Of a DNA stretch of 64,000 nucleotides, positions 23,187 to 31,279 are shown piece after piece. Both the position numbers and the translations under genes were made by a program. The notes below the pieces were generated by a model that was given only the letters and a program-made list of their open reading frames with translations, was not told where the DNA came from and made no database searches. The stretch's first letter is position 1, and every line of letters begins with the position of its first letter. The stretch is from Streptomyces sp. NBC_01463. GTDB taxonomy: Bacteria; Actinomycetota; Actinomycetes; Streptomycetales; Streptomycetaceae. Location of the stretch: the NCBI GenBank assembly GCA_036227345.1, contig CP109468.1, positions 8,494,001 to 8,558,000 of the forward strand, read 5' to 3'.

Positions 23187-24182
23187 TCAGCCGCGGGCCA
23201 TCGCGATCGATCCGGCGAGCCGCTCGCCGGCCTCGTAGATCATGTACGGGACACCGCCGTCGGTGCCGAACGAGGGAGCCGCCGCGCGGCCGTTCTCCGG
23301 CGCCGCGGACCCGGAGTCGTAGAAGATCCCGAGGTGCTTGCGGAGGCTGAAGTCGTTGCCGACCTCGGTGAGCAGGAGGTTCCCGCCGTTCTCCTTGTTC
23401 GAGTTGTAGACGACGTACGTGCTGCCGTTGCGGTAGAGCAGGTGCGGGCCCCCGATGTTGAGCGCGCCCACCTCGTCGTGGCGGACCAGCGGTGTCTGGG
23501 AGAACGTCCAGGTGCGGCCGTCGGCCGACCAGCCCCAGCCGATGTCCCGGTGGTTGGTCGTGTTGTTGAGCATGAAGACCATCACGTACCGCGCCCCGCG
23601 CGCGGGCAGGTCGTGCCGGAAGACCCGGGCGTACGACGTCTCGGTGGTGCCGGCGGGCAGCATCGCCGTGCTGAGGACGCCCTTGTCGTAGGTGAAGTTG
23701 ATGCCGTCCTTGGAACGGGCCAGGCGGGTCGTGGTGTTCTCGCCGTGGAAGTACATCCACAGCTCCTTGGCGTCCTCGTTCCACATCACGTGCGGGGACG
23801 AGACATGACTGACCTTGTAGTGCGGCGACCAGTCGTTGCGCACGATGGGGTTGCCCGGGTACTCCGTGAACGGCCCTTCGAGCGAGTCGCCGTAGGAGAG
23901 GCAGATGCCGCCGGGGGCGTCGTGCGGCGCGTAGTAGAGGTAGTAGCGGCCCAGCGGCGAGGCGATGCGCCCGGCGACGCCCCGGATGCACGGGAAGATG
24001 ATCTCTCCGGTGGGGTTGTAGGAGAGCTGCGACGGGGTGAGCAGCGTACGGACGTACTTGTACGCGGGAAACCCGGCCGGGACGGCTGCCGCGGCGGGGC
24101 CGGCGCTCAGGCCGCCGGCGGCGCCGACGGTGAGGGCGGCGGCGCTGCCGCGCAGGAAGTGGCGACGGTCGAGAGGAGACAT
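23187..24182 (-). CDS. Tat-exported five-bladed beta-propeller glycoside hydrolase-like protein
   Basis: 331 residues. The N-terminus DRRHFLRGSAAALTVG is a twin-arginine signal ending near AAAA. The mature part repeats strand blocks of the GH43/GH117/GH130-like propeller: RYYLYYAPHDAPGGICLSYGDSLEGPFTEY, LWMYFHGENTTTRLARSKDGINF, WGWSADGRTWTFSQTP and TYVVYNSNKENGGNLLLTEVG. Which family, and which Asp/Glu are catalytic, cannot be settled by eye. It lies at the end of the LacI-led operon, so it probably releases the sugar that the locus imports. The ATG at 24182 is preceded by GGAG. Confidence 0.7.
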   Translation of the reverse strand: MSPLDRRHFLRGSAAALTVGAAGGLSAGPAAAAVPAGFPAYKYVRTLLTPSQLSYNPTGEIIFPCIRGVAGRIASPLGRYYLYYAPHDAPGGICLSYGDSLEGPFTEYPGNPIVRNDWSPHYKVSHVSSPHVMWNEDAKELWMYFHGENTTTRLARSKDGINFTYDKGVLSTAMLPAGTTETSYARVFRHDLPARGARYVMVFMLNNTTNHRDIGWGWSADGRTWTFSQTPLVRHDEVGALNIGGPHLLYRNGSTYVVYNSNKENGGNLLLTEVGNDFSLRKHLGIFYDSGSAAPENGRAAAPSFGTDGGVPYMIYEAGERLAGSIAMARG

Positions 24183-24237
24183 CGATGGCTCCAGGTGAGC
24201 TCGGAGGGGCGAGTGGGGGGACGGGCGTGCGACGCGC

Positions 24238-25515
24238 TCAGAGGTAGGTGGCGGCGGTGACACACAGCCCGGCCAGCGCGACCGCCCAGACGTACGGCAG
24301 CGTGCGGACCATCACCTGCTGCGGGGAGACCCCCGCGTACTGCGCGCTCCACACGGTCTGGGTGCTGGTCGGATCGGCGACGCCGAAGACCTGGTTGTAC
24401 GAGGTGGCGAGCCCGAGCACGGCGACGGCGGGGTAGATGCCGGCGGCGATGAGGACCCCCGCGATGCCGGCCCCGAGCCCGTACACGTTCAGCGGGCCCC
24501 GGTAGAGGCACAGTGGGACGAGAACGGTGAACACGGCGACGAACAGCACGGGGTTGTCCGGGCTGACCGCCTTCACCAGGGGTTCGAGGGCGGAGACGGC
24601 ACCGGGGAGCTTCACCGCGGCGAGCAGCATGCCGATCGCGACGAAGAGCGTGATCGGTGGGGCCGCCACCTCGAAGCCGCTGTACAGGGTCCGCAGCAGG
24701 CGCTTGCCGTACTCACCCGGGCGGGTGGTGGTGAACAGGGCGAACAGGATGCCCGCCAGCAGCGAGGGGATGATGGCGAGTTCGAAGCCCAGGGCCAGGA
24801 CGAGCGGAATCACCGGTGTGAGCAGCGCGTACCAGGGGGCGTCGCCCCGGCGCTCCCGCTGCGAGGGGCGGGCGGGCGCCGACTTCAGCGCCCAGGCGTG
24901 CTCGACGCCGCGGCGGCGGGACTCGACGAGGACGAACAGGACCGCGGCGGCGAGCGCGAACGGGAACAGCTTCAGCATGAAGCCGCGGACGGTGTCCACG
25001 GGGAGTTCCAGCGCCGTGGAGAAGAACTGCCAGATCGGCAGCTCGAACGGCATTCCGGCCGCGATCCCCATCAGGATCGTGCCGGCCGCCGTCACCTTCG
25101 GGATGCCGACCGCGATCATCGCGGGGATCCCGATGATGCCCGCGAGCATCGCCGCCGGGGCGGAACCGGTGACGGTGCCGACCAGGGTCGACACCGCGAG
25201 TATGCCGAGCGCCACCACGACCGGGCGGTCGCCGCCGAACTCGACGATCTTGCGGACGAGGGTGCCGGCGATGCCGGTCTCGTCCAGGAGCTTGCCGAGC
25301 CAGGAGCCGAGGATGATGGCGATCATCGTCGAGGCCAGCAGCGGCGCCCCGTTCTGGATGACCCCGTCCATGACGCTGTTCTCGCCGGTAAGCGGCGCCT
25401 TGGCGGCGAACGCGATGGCGACGGCCAGCAGGACCAGGGCGAACGCGGTGGGGATCTTGCGGGTCAGCATCGCGACGACGCCGACGGCCATGATGAGCAG
25501 GATGACGACACCCAT
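24238..25515 (-). CDS. GntP/CitM-like (ion transporter superfamily) permease
   Basis: 425 residues, about 11-12 membrane helices. LLASTMIAIILGSWLGKLLDETGIAGTLVRKIVEFGGDRPVVVALG and VGTVTGSAPAAMLAGIIGIPAMIAVGIPKVTAAG are re-entrant-type Gly/Ala-rich segments like those of gluconate and citrate permeases. A cytoplasmic loop with RPSQRERRGDAPW divides the protein. These permeases take up organic or sugar acids with protons or cations. It starts 4 bases after the stop of the HExxH gene, so it is in the same operon as the HyuA-like and FAD genes. An acidic sugar or ring-opened product would be a logical substrate, but this is inference. Confidence 0.65.
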   Translation of the reverse strand: MGVVILLIMAVGVVAMLTRKIPTAFALVLLAVAIAFAAKAPLTGENSVMDGVIQNGAPLLASTMIAIILGSWLGKLLDETGIAGTLVRKIVEFGGDRPVVVALGILAVSTLVGTVTGSAPAAMLAGIIGIPAMIAVGIPKVTAAGTILMGIAAGMPFELPIWQFFSTALELPVDTVRGFMLKLFPFALAAAVLFVLVESRRRGVEHAWALKSAPARPSQRERRGDAPWYALLTPVIPLVLALGFELAIIPSLLAGILFALFTTTRPGEYGKRLLRTLYSGFEVAAPPITLFVAIGMLLAAVKLPGAVSALEPLVKAVSPDNPVLFVAVFTVLVPLCLYRGPLNVYGLGAGIAGVLIAAGIYPAVAVLGLATSYNQVFGVADPTSTQTVWSAQYAGVSPQQVMVRTLPYVWAVALAGLCVTAATYL

Positions 25516-25519
25516 GGCG

Positions 25520-26113
25520 TCAGTTCTCTTTTCCGGAGGACGCGGCCACGAGGGCGGCGGTCAGAAGCAGGGGGCTGCGGCCGAGACCGCAGGCGGTACG
25601 GGCGTAGGCGTGCGCCGCGACCTCGTCGGCGCCGGCCACATGGCCGTGGACGCGGTGGCGGCCCAGGCGCAGCACGGTGTGGCCGAGGAGCTGTTTCAAC
25701 TCGCGCTTGGCGGGGCCGTGGTGGAGCCGCTCGTGCACGGCCTCGTGGGCGAGCGCCGCGGCCCTGACCGAACCGGCCGGGTACCAGTGCCGCCAGCCGT
25801 ACGCGTCGATCGTCTCCTCGGCGAGGGCGATCGTGTCGGTGAACAGTTCCACGGTGGGCACGGGCCGCGAGTGGTAGCGGGCCAGCAGCCCGAGGGCGAG
25901 GCCGCCGGAGCTCTCCACGACCCGGGCCCGGCACTCCACCGGGGCCATCGCCGAACCGAACTCCGTTGCCGCACGGGCCCACCGGCGCAGGAGCTCCGGA
26001 TCGCGGCCCTCGTGCGTCGGCGTCGAGGCCAGCAGCTCCGCGCCGTACGCGATGTCGTCGACGGCGGCGAGCCGGGCGGCCGGGCCGGCCGCCGTCGGGA
26101 GCGCGGCCGTCAC
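25520..26113 (-). CDS. Unknown protein with an HExxH motif
   Basis: 197 residues from a GTG at 26113 overlapping the stop of the HyuA-like gene (GTGA), with GGAG 8 bases ahead. The only strong motif is AALAHEAVHERLHHG, an H-E-x-x-H of the zinc-peptidase type near residue 125, followed by a His-rich stretch (LGHTVLRLGRHRVHGHVAG). No signal peptide or membrane segment. The chain is helical and Ala/Arg-rich. It may be a metal-dependent hydrolase or an accessory subunit replacing the missing HyuB partner. I do not recognise a family. Confidence 0.5.
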   Translation of the reverse strand: MTAALPTAAGPAARLAAVDDIAYGAELLASTPTHEGRDPELLRRWARAATEFGSAMAPVECRARVVESSGGLALGLLARYHSRPVPTVELFTDTIALAEETIDAYGWRHWYPAGSVRAAALAHEAVHERLHHGPAKRELKQLLGHTVLRLGRHRVHGHVAGADEVAAHAYARTACGLGRSPLLLTAALVAASSGKEN

Positions 26114-28239
26114 GAGCGTGTCTCCAGGACCGCGACCACCGGCTCGTCGGCCGCACGCGGGCGGAGCTCCCCGGCGGCGAGCGCGAGCAGCGGCTGCGGA
26201 TCCAGGACACCGGAGAGATCGACGATCCGGGCGCCGAGCAGCAGCCGCAGAGCAGGGGCGCGCACGCCCCCGTCGCCGTACGACGTGGACTCGGCGACCA
26301 GGCGGGCCAGGAACTCCGGCGCGGCGGCCACGGTCGTGGTCTCCACCCGGGCGTCGGGCGCGTGCAGACGCACCACGCCGTCGGCGTCGACGACCCGGAC
26401 CGGCCGGCGCACACCGCGGAAACGCCGCCGGACCTCGGTGCCGTACACGGTGTGGGCGGGGGTGCCCGCCAGGACGCGCACGGCCGACGGATCCGCCTTG
26501 AGGCTCGCGGCGGCGGCCCGCAGCCGTTCGTCGCCGTCGGCCCGGTGCGCCCGGTCCTGCGTGCGCAGTTCGGTGGCGCCGGTGGCGACGGCGCGGACCG
26601 TGGAGGTCTGCGGGTCGACGGTGACCTCGACCTCGACGCCCTCCGGGGAAGCTCCCTGGGCGATCACGGCCTGCTCGGCCTCGGCCCGGACGGCGAGGAT
26701 CTGCTCCTGGCCGGCCCCCGGGATGATCCGCTCGATCTGCTCCCGGACCAGGGCGAGCGCCACACCGATGGGACTGATCACCTCGGCGTGGCGGGCGGTG
26801 CGTCCCTCCATCCCGGTCAGCGCGGCGAGGTGCGGGGTGACGGCCGCCGCGCCGCCTCCGCCGCCGACGAGGACGACCGCGTCCTCGTCGAGCCGGTAGT
26901 CCCTGATCATCGCGTCGACCGTCTTGCGCACCTGCGCGCAGCCGGCGTCGAGGACCTGGGTGGCCGCGGCGGCCACGTCGACACCGAGGTGCCGGGCGAG
27001 CGGCTCCAGAGCGGCCCGGGCCACCTCCTGGTCGCACCGGGCGAAGTCGCCCTCGCCGACCCGGCCGAGGGCGTTGGCCGCGCAGGTCATGGTGAGCGCG
27101 AACCGGCCGCCCGCCGCGTCGATGACCACATGGTCGTCGGGGTCGCCGTCCATCGGACGGACGGTGGCGACCTCGGCGTCGCGCAGATCCTCCAGGGACG
27201 CGAAGCAGGCGTACGGCAGCCCCGCGATGTGAGCGCTGCGCGGACCGACGCCGACGACCCTGCCGTCACCGACACGGACCATCGACCCGCCTCCGACGCC
27301 CACGGTGCGGACGTCGAGGGCCGAGAGGTACGAGCCCTTGCCGAGGATCGTCGCGTGCCGCACCGCGACCTTGCCCCGCCGCACGACACTGATGTCGGTG
27401 GACGTCCCGCCGGTCTCCAGGAAGACCCCCTCGCTGATGCGTTCCTGCATCAGCGCACCGGCGACGCCCGCCGCCGGCCCTGAAAGGACCGTCAGCAGCG
27501 GTCTGCGGCGCATCTCGTCCAGGGACATCACACCCCCGTCGCAGCGCATCACCATCAGGGGCGCCGTGACGCCCGCCTTGGTGATGGAGGCGTCCACGAG
27601 GTCCGCGGTGGCGAGCATCCGCGGCAGGATCGCCGCGTTCACCACGGCGGTTCGCGTGCGCTTGTGCAGTCCGTAGAGCGAGGTGATCTCGTGCGCCGCC
27701 GCCATCGGAAGTCCGTGCGGCCGGGCCGATTCGAGCACGGAGCGCTCACCGTCGGGGAGGTCGACGCCGAAGGGCTCGCTGGCGACCAGCACTTCGGCGC
27801 CCCGCCCGACGACCTCGGCGACGGCTCGCTCCACGGCAGGAGTGTCGTCCGGGTCGGCGACATGGGCGTAGACGAGCGGAAGCCGCTTGCCGGGGGCCAG
27901 TTCGAGCTTGGCCAGTGAGGCGAGCCGGCGGGTGAAGACCGCGCCGGGGGTGTTGCCGATCCCCAGCAGGCCGACGGTGGCGACGTCGCCCTCCAGCAGG
28001 GCATTGGTAGCCTGTGTGGTGCCGTGGGCGAGGAACGCCACGTCATCGGGCGCGCAGCCGGTCTGTTCGAGCAGTCGGCCGAGCGCCTCGACGATGCCGT
28101 GGGCGACTCCGTCCTCGTGGTGGTGGCTGGTGGGAACCTTCACTTGCCCCAGGAGCGCGAGCGTCGTGGCGTCTACGGCCACGGCGTCGGTAAAGGTTCC
28201 GCCCACGTCGATGCCGACGCGGATGCGGTGCGTGGTCAT
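26110..28239 (-). CDS. HyuA-like hydantoinase/oxoprolinase-family protein
   Basis: 709 residues, the normal size of HyuA/N-methylhydantoinase A. The ATPase-like N-terminus VGIDVGGTFTDAVAVD (8-23) and the HGTTQATNALLE, VFLETGGTSTDISVVRRGK and VGVGGGSMVRVGDG blocks are all present. Members hydrolyse cyclic amides such as hydantoins, 5-oxoproline or ring lactams using ATP, normally with a HyuB subunit. No hyuB lies in the window; the small HExxH gene follows instead with a 4-base overlap. The ATG at 28239 is preceded by AAGGAAG at 9-10 bases. Confidence 0.85.
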   Translation of the reverse strand: MTTHRIRVGIDVGGTFTDAVAVDATTLALLGQVKVPTSHHHEDGVAHGIVEALGRLLEQTGCAPDDVAFLAHGTTQATNALLEGDVATVGLLGIGNTPGAVFTRRLASLAKLELAPGKRLPLVYAHVADPDDTPAVERAVAEVVGRGAEVLVASEPFGVDLPDGERSVLESARPHGLPMAAAHEITSLYGLHKRTRTAVVNAAILPRMLATADLVDASITKAGVTAPLMVMRCDGGVMSLDEMRRRPLLTVLSGPAAGVAGALMQERISEGVFLETGGTSTDISVVRRGKVAVRHATILGKGSYLSALDVRTVGVGGGSMVRVGDGRVVGVGPRSAHIAGLPYACFASLEDLRDAEVATVRPMDGDPDDHVVIDAAGGRFALTMTCAANALGRVGEGDFARCDQEVARAALEPLARHLGVDVAAAATQVLDAGCAQVRKTVDAMIRDYRLDEDAVVLVGGGGGAAAVTPHLAALTGMEGRTARHAEVISPIGVALALVREQIERIIPGAGQEQILAVRAEAEQAVIAQGASPEGVEVEVTVDPQTSTVRAVATGATELRTQDRAHRADGDERLRAAAASLKADPSAVRVLAGTPAHTVYGTEVRRRFRGVRRPVRVVDADGVVRLHAPDARVETTTVAAAPEFLARLVAESTSYGDGGVRAPALRLLLGARIVDLSGVLDPQPLLALAAGELRPRAADEPVVAVLETRS

Positions 28240-28284
28240 GGCTGGGCACTTCCTTGTGCGTGTGGGCTGTGCTGCGTGGGCGGG

Positions 28285-28343
28285 CCGGGGGGACAGGTGG
28301 AGCTGTCCCCCCGGCGTTCCGCTCCCCGGCGGGAGCCGGGGAG
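28285..28343. promoter_or_regulatory. Two tandem hairpins between the FAD oxidoreductase and HyuA-like genes
   Basis: CCGGGGGGACAG (28285-28296) pairs with CTGTCCCCCCGG (28303-28314), and CTCCCCGGC (28322-28330) pairs with GCCGGGGAG (28335-28343) over a GGGA loop. Both are perfect. They fill the 130-base gap inside the operon and could partly terminate or protect the upstream message, lowering expression of the downstream genes relative to the repressor and FAD gene. Confidence 0.6.
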
Positions 28344-28369
28344 TACGGGGACAGGGGTGCGGAACCGGG

Positions 28370-29956
28370 TCAGTAACCCCGGACGTCGGGCCAGTGGCGC
28401 TGGACTCCCGCGCGGTCGAGCAGGGTGGCGAACCGTGCGAACCGCTTGTCCTCGGCCTGGACCCGGTGCGGTTCGACACCCTCGGTGAGGCAGTGCGCGG
28501 CCAGCGCGCCGGCGACCTCGCCGATGTTCCACTCCACCGGATGCAGCCGGTAGCAGCCGTTGGTGATGTGGGTGGTGCCGATGTTCTTGGACGCCGGGAG
28601 AAGGTTGCGGACGCGCCGCGGGACGAGCGCGCCGAGCGGGATCTCGAACGGCACCGAGCCGATGTCGATGTAGTTGTCACCTCCGGTGGACGGGTGCAGG
28701 TCGATGCGGTAGCCGCCGACCCCGACCGAGTCGCGGTAGCGGGTGCCGCCCCGCGGACCGACGATGTCGATGGCCACGTCGTGCTCGGTGATCGTCGTGA
28801 CGGCCTTGATGCGGCGGGACTCGCGCACGTACGCGGACTTGGCGAGACCGTCGGCGGTGCCGGTCACGTCCGGACGGATCCGGAGCCCCGGGAACCCCTT
28901 CCCGCCGTCCTCGCGGGGGGCCTCCGTCTGGAGCCAGTACAGCAGCGAGAGCGACAACTGCCGTGCCTCGTCCAGTGCTTCGGCCTGGGTCTCCCCGATG
29001 TACGGCTTCAGCCAGTAGTCGTTCAGCGGCCAGTTGACGAGCGTGATGTCGGAGTCGAAGGCGCCGTCCCGGTGCATCCTGCGGGCGAGGATGCGCCGGA
29101 ACCCCCACAGCTCCTTGTCGCCCGCGTCCGTGCTCTGGTCGGCGGAGACGTCGAGCGGGTCGAGCTCCGGGTTGGGGACCAGGGTGCGCGGGACGGACTC
29201 CAGCGAGCGCGGGTCGGGAGCCTGGAAACCCAGCAGCGGGCCGGGCCAGAAGTCCGGCCGGTAGGCGCGCCAGAAGTCGTAGTCGGCGGGCCGCTCGATG
29301 GTGTGGTCCTCGCCCTCGTGGTGCGAGAGCGCGAAACACACGGTGATGCCCTGCTGGTTGGCGGCGTCGGCCACCTCGGGCGCGTGCGGCTCGTCGAACT
29401 CCGCACGGGCCTCGGCGCCCAGCGCGTTCTCCACTTGGGCCAGTTCGAGGAGTTCACCGGTCTCGGTGGCGTCGATGATGTAGCGCGCCCCGACGGTGGA
29501 GCCGTCGTCGAAGGTGACCGAGCGCACGAAGTCGCCCTCGGTCCGGGCCGAGACCGGGCGGATCTCCGTGAGCAGGGTCAGCAGTCCGGCCGACCGGTAG
29601 GGCGCGATCATGCCCTCCAGGACGGTCAGCGCGGCACGCGGCTCCGCGCACAGCTTGCTGACACGGCCCGCCCCCGGGTTGAGGTCGGTCAGCGCGGCGG
29701 CCTCCGAGCGCATCGGGTACCACTGGCGGTAGTACGTACGGATGCCCTCGCGCAGGGCCCGGTAGGACGCGGTGGTGCCGAACTGCTCGACCCACGGGTG
29801 TTCGTCGGGAGGTACGGCCTGTGCGGTGAGCTGACCGCCGATCCAGTCGGTCTCCTCGGTCAGCACGACCGTGCGGCCGGCCCGGCAGGCGGCGAGAGCG
29901 GCGGCGACGCCGCCCAGTCCGCCGCCCACGATGAGGATGTCGGGTTCGGGTATCAC
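28370..29956 (-). CDS. FAD-dependent oxidoreductase (PF12831 type)
   Basis: 528 residues. The dinucleotide motif PDILIVGGGLGGVAAALAACRAGRTVVLTEE is at residues 3-33, and DWIGGQLTAQAVPPDEHP follows, as in the large FAD_oxidored family. NNGC-type C-terminus NLLPASKNIGTTHITNGCYRLHPVEWNIGEVAGALAAHC closes the FAD fold. Members act on sugars or small alcohols in polysaccharide and inositol-type loci; the substrate here is unknown. GTG at 29956 overlaps the LacI stop (GTGA) and follows AAGGAG at a good distance, so repressor and enzyme are co-translated. Confidence 0.8.
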   Translation of the reverse strand: MIPEPDILIVGGGLGGVAAALAACRAGRTVVLTEETDWIGGQLTAQAVPPDEHPWVEQFGTTASYRALREGIRTYYRQWYPMRSEAAALTDLNPGAGRVSKLCAEPRAALTVLEGMIAPYRSAGLLTLLTEIRPVSARTEGDFVRSVTFDDGSTVGARYIIDATETGELLELAQVENALGAEARAEFDEPHAPEVADAANQQGITVCFALSHHEGEDHTIERPADYDFWRAYRPDFWPGPLLGFQAPDPRSLESVPRTLVPNPELDPLDVSADQSTDAGDKELWGFRRILARRMHRDGAFDSDITLVNWPLNDYWLKPYIGETQAEALDEARQLSLSLLYWLQTEAPREDGGKGFPGLRIRPDVTGTADGLAKSAYVRESRRIKAVTTITEHDVAIDIVGPRGGTRYRDSVGVGGYRIDLHPSTGGDNYIDIGSVPFEIPLGALVPRRVRNLLPASKNIGTTHITNGCYRLHPVEWNIGEVAGALAAHCLTEGVEPHRVQAEDKRFARFATLLDRAGVQRHWPDVRGY

Positions 29957-31056
29957 GAAACTCCTTGCGAGGTGCTGTGGACGGGCCCGGACGTGGCACC
30001 GGGCCGGAAGGTGCAGGCCACCAGGGGCTCGGGGACGGGATCCCCCGCGACGAGAGAGGCCAGCAGGCGTACCGCCGCCGCACCCAACTCCTTGCGGGGG
30101 ATGTCGAATCCGGTGGGTACGGCATCGGAGGCGAGATCCGCGGGCGGACTGCCGAGCAGCGCGAGGGACACGTCGGCCGGGGTACGGAGCCCGGCCGCGC
30201 GCACCGCGGCGAGCAGCGCACGCCAGGCGTTGCCGGTGTCGGTCTCCTCCGCGACGAGCGCGGTGACGCCGTCGTCGAGCCACCCGCGCAGCCGTTGTGC
30301 GGTGAGCTGCTCCGCGGGGTCGGCCGAGCGGAACACCTCGCCCTCGATCCCGGCCTCCGCGAGCCCTTCGCGGAAGCCGCGCTCACGGTCGGTCGATGCG
30401 GGGGCCTCGTCGTTCTCGCGGACGAGCATCAGGCGCCGGTGGCCCGCGGCCGCCAGATGGGCGACGACCTCGCGGGTGGCGCTCACGTAGTCGGCACCCA
30501 CCCAGGACAGGCCTTCGAGTTCGTCCCTGCGGCCGAGGTGGACCACGGGGAACCCCTCGTCCACGAACCGGCGGAGCTGGTCCGTGGGGATGTGGCGGCC
30601 GAGGAAGAGGCAGCCGTCGGCCAGCCGCACCCGGCCGAGCGCCTCCGGCGCCTGCGCCCCCGCGCCCCCGCTGCTGGACCCGGTGAACAGCACCAGGTCG
30701 AAGCCGCGCGCCGCGGCCTCCTGCTCGACGCCGACCAGGAACGGGTAGTACGAGTGCCGCACATCCGTCGGGAAGGTCGAGGTGAAGCTGAAGACACCGA
30801 GGAGGTTGTTGTGCGCGGCGGCCAGACTGCGTGCGGCCGGGTCGGGGACGTAGCCCAGCTCCTGAGCGGCGTCGAGGACCTTCTGACGGGTCTCGTCGGA
30901 GATCACCACGCCGTTCTGCTTGTTGGCCAGGACCAGGGAGACCGTGGCCTGGGAGACCCCGGCCAGCCGTGCGACCTCCGCCTGCCGCGGCCGTGCGGTC
31001 CGGCTGCGCGGCGACGCCGAACGCCCGCGCCCGGTCCGCCTGTTCTCGTGTTCCAC
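29953..31056 (-). CDS. LacI-family transcriptional repressor
   Basis: 367 residues from GTG at 31056. The helix-turn-helix is RQAEVARLAGVSQATVSLVLANKQNGVVISDETRQKVLDAAQELGY, with the hinge DPAARSLAAAHNN ahead of a periplasmic-binding-like sensor domain (LLGVFSFTSTFPTD through VSLALLGSPPADL). The GTG follows GGAGG at 5 bases; an in-frame ATG at 31083 falls inside the operator and lacks a ribosome site. It leads the catabolic operon and overlaps the FAD gene by 4 bases. Its inducer is probably the sugar of this locus. Confidence 0.88.
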   Translation of the reverse strand: MEHENRRTGRGRSASPRSRTARPRQAEVARLAGVSQATVSLVLANKQNGVVISDETRQKVLDAAQELGYVPDPAARSLAAAHNNLLGVFSFTSTFPTDVRHSYYPFLVGVEQEAAARGFDLVLFTGSSSGGAGAQAPEALGRVRLADGCLFLGRHIPTDQLRRFVDEGFPVVHLGRRDELEGLSWVGADYVSATREVVAHLAAAGHRRLMLVRENDEAPASTDRERGFREGLAEAGIEGEVFRSADPAEQLTAQRLRGWLDDGVTALVAEETDTGNAWRALLAAVRAAGLRTPADVSLALLGSPPADLASDAVPTGFDIPRKELGAAAVRLLASLVAGDPVPEPLVACTFRPGATSGPVHSTSQGVS

Positions 31057-31071
31057 CCATGCCTCCGTTGA

Positions 31072-31100
31072 ACTAATACGCATTACTGATGCGCATTAGT
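31072..31100. promoter_or_regulatory. Double LacI-type operator at the divergent promoter
   Basis: ACTAATACGCAT (31072-31083) and ATGCGCATTAGT (31089-31100) are inverted repeats matching at 11 of 12 bases with a 5-base gap. Each half is itself near-symmetric (TAATACGCATTA at 31074-31085; TGATGCGCATTA at 31087-31098), so this may be two LacI sites 13 bp apart. The central CG is a LacI-family hallmark. The pair lies just upstream of the repressor's GTG at 31056. Confidence 0.7.
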
Positions 31101-31216
31101 GGAGTACTTTGCGGCTGCCCGCCGGACGCGTCAAGGGTTTCGACAAGGATTCCGGTGCGAACCGTGCGAGGGGCCGCCGCACTTGACCGGTGCGCCAGGG
31201 CGGCCGGACCCGGAGG

Positions 31217-31258
31217 GGAAGCGCTTTCTGTGTAGGCTTCCTCCCGGAAAGCGCTCAC
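31217..31258. promoter_or_regulatory. Two AGCGCT operator-like palindromes 30 bp apart
   Basis: GGAAGCGCTTTC (31217-31228) and GGAAAGCGCTC (31246-31256) share the centre AGCGCT at 31220-31225 and 31250-31255, exactly 30 bp apart, about three helical turns. The sequence resembles GAAAGCGCTTTC-type LacI operators. It lies just ahead of the DUF6807 start at 31280 and suggests side-by-side or looped binding that controls the plus-strand pair. Confidence 0.55.
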
Positions 31259-31279
31259 TGAACCGACTCGTACCGTGGG

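Noticed and set aside
27887..30490. An 867-codon plus-strand frame across the HyuA/FAD genes
   Set aside because: It crosses gene borders, has no recognisable domain and lies opposite two well-supported enzymes.
31056..31083. ATG 31083 as LacI start
   Set aside because: It lies inside the operator and lacks a ribosome site; GTG 31056 follows GGAGG.
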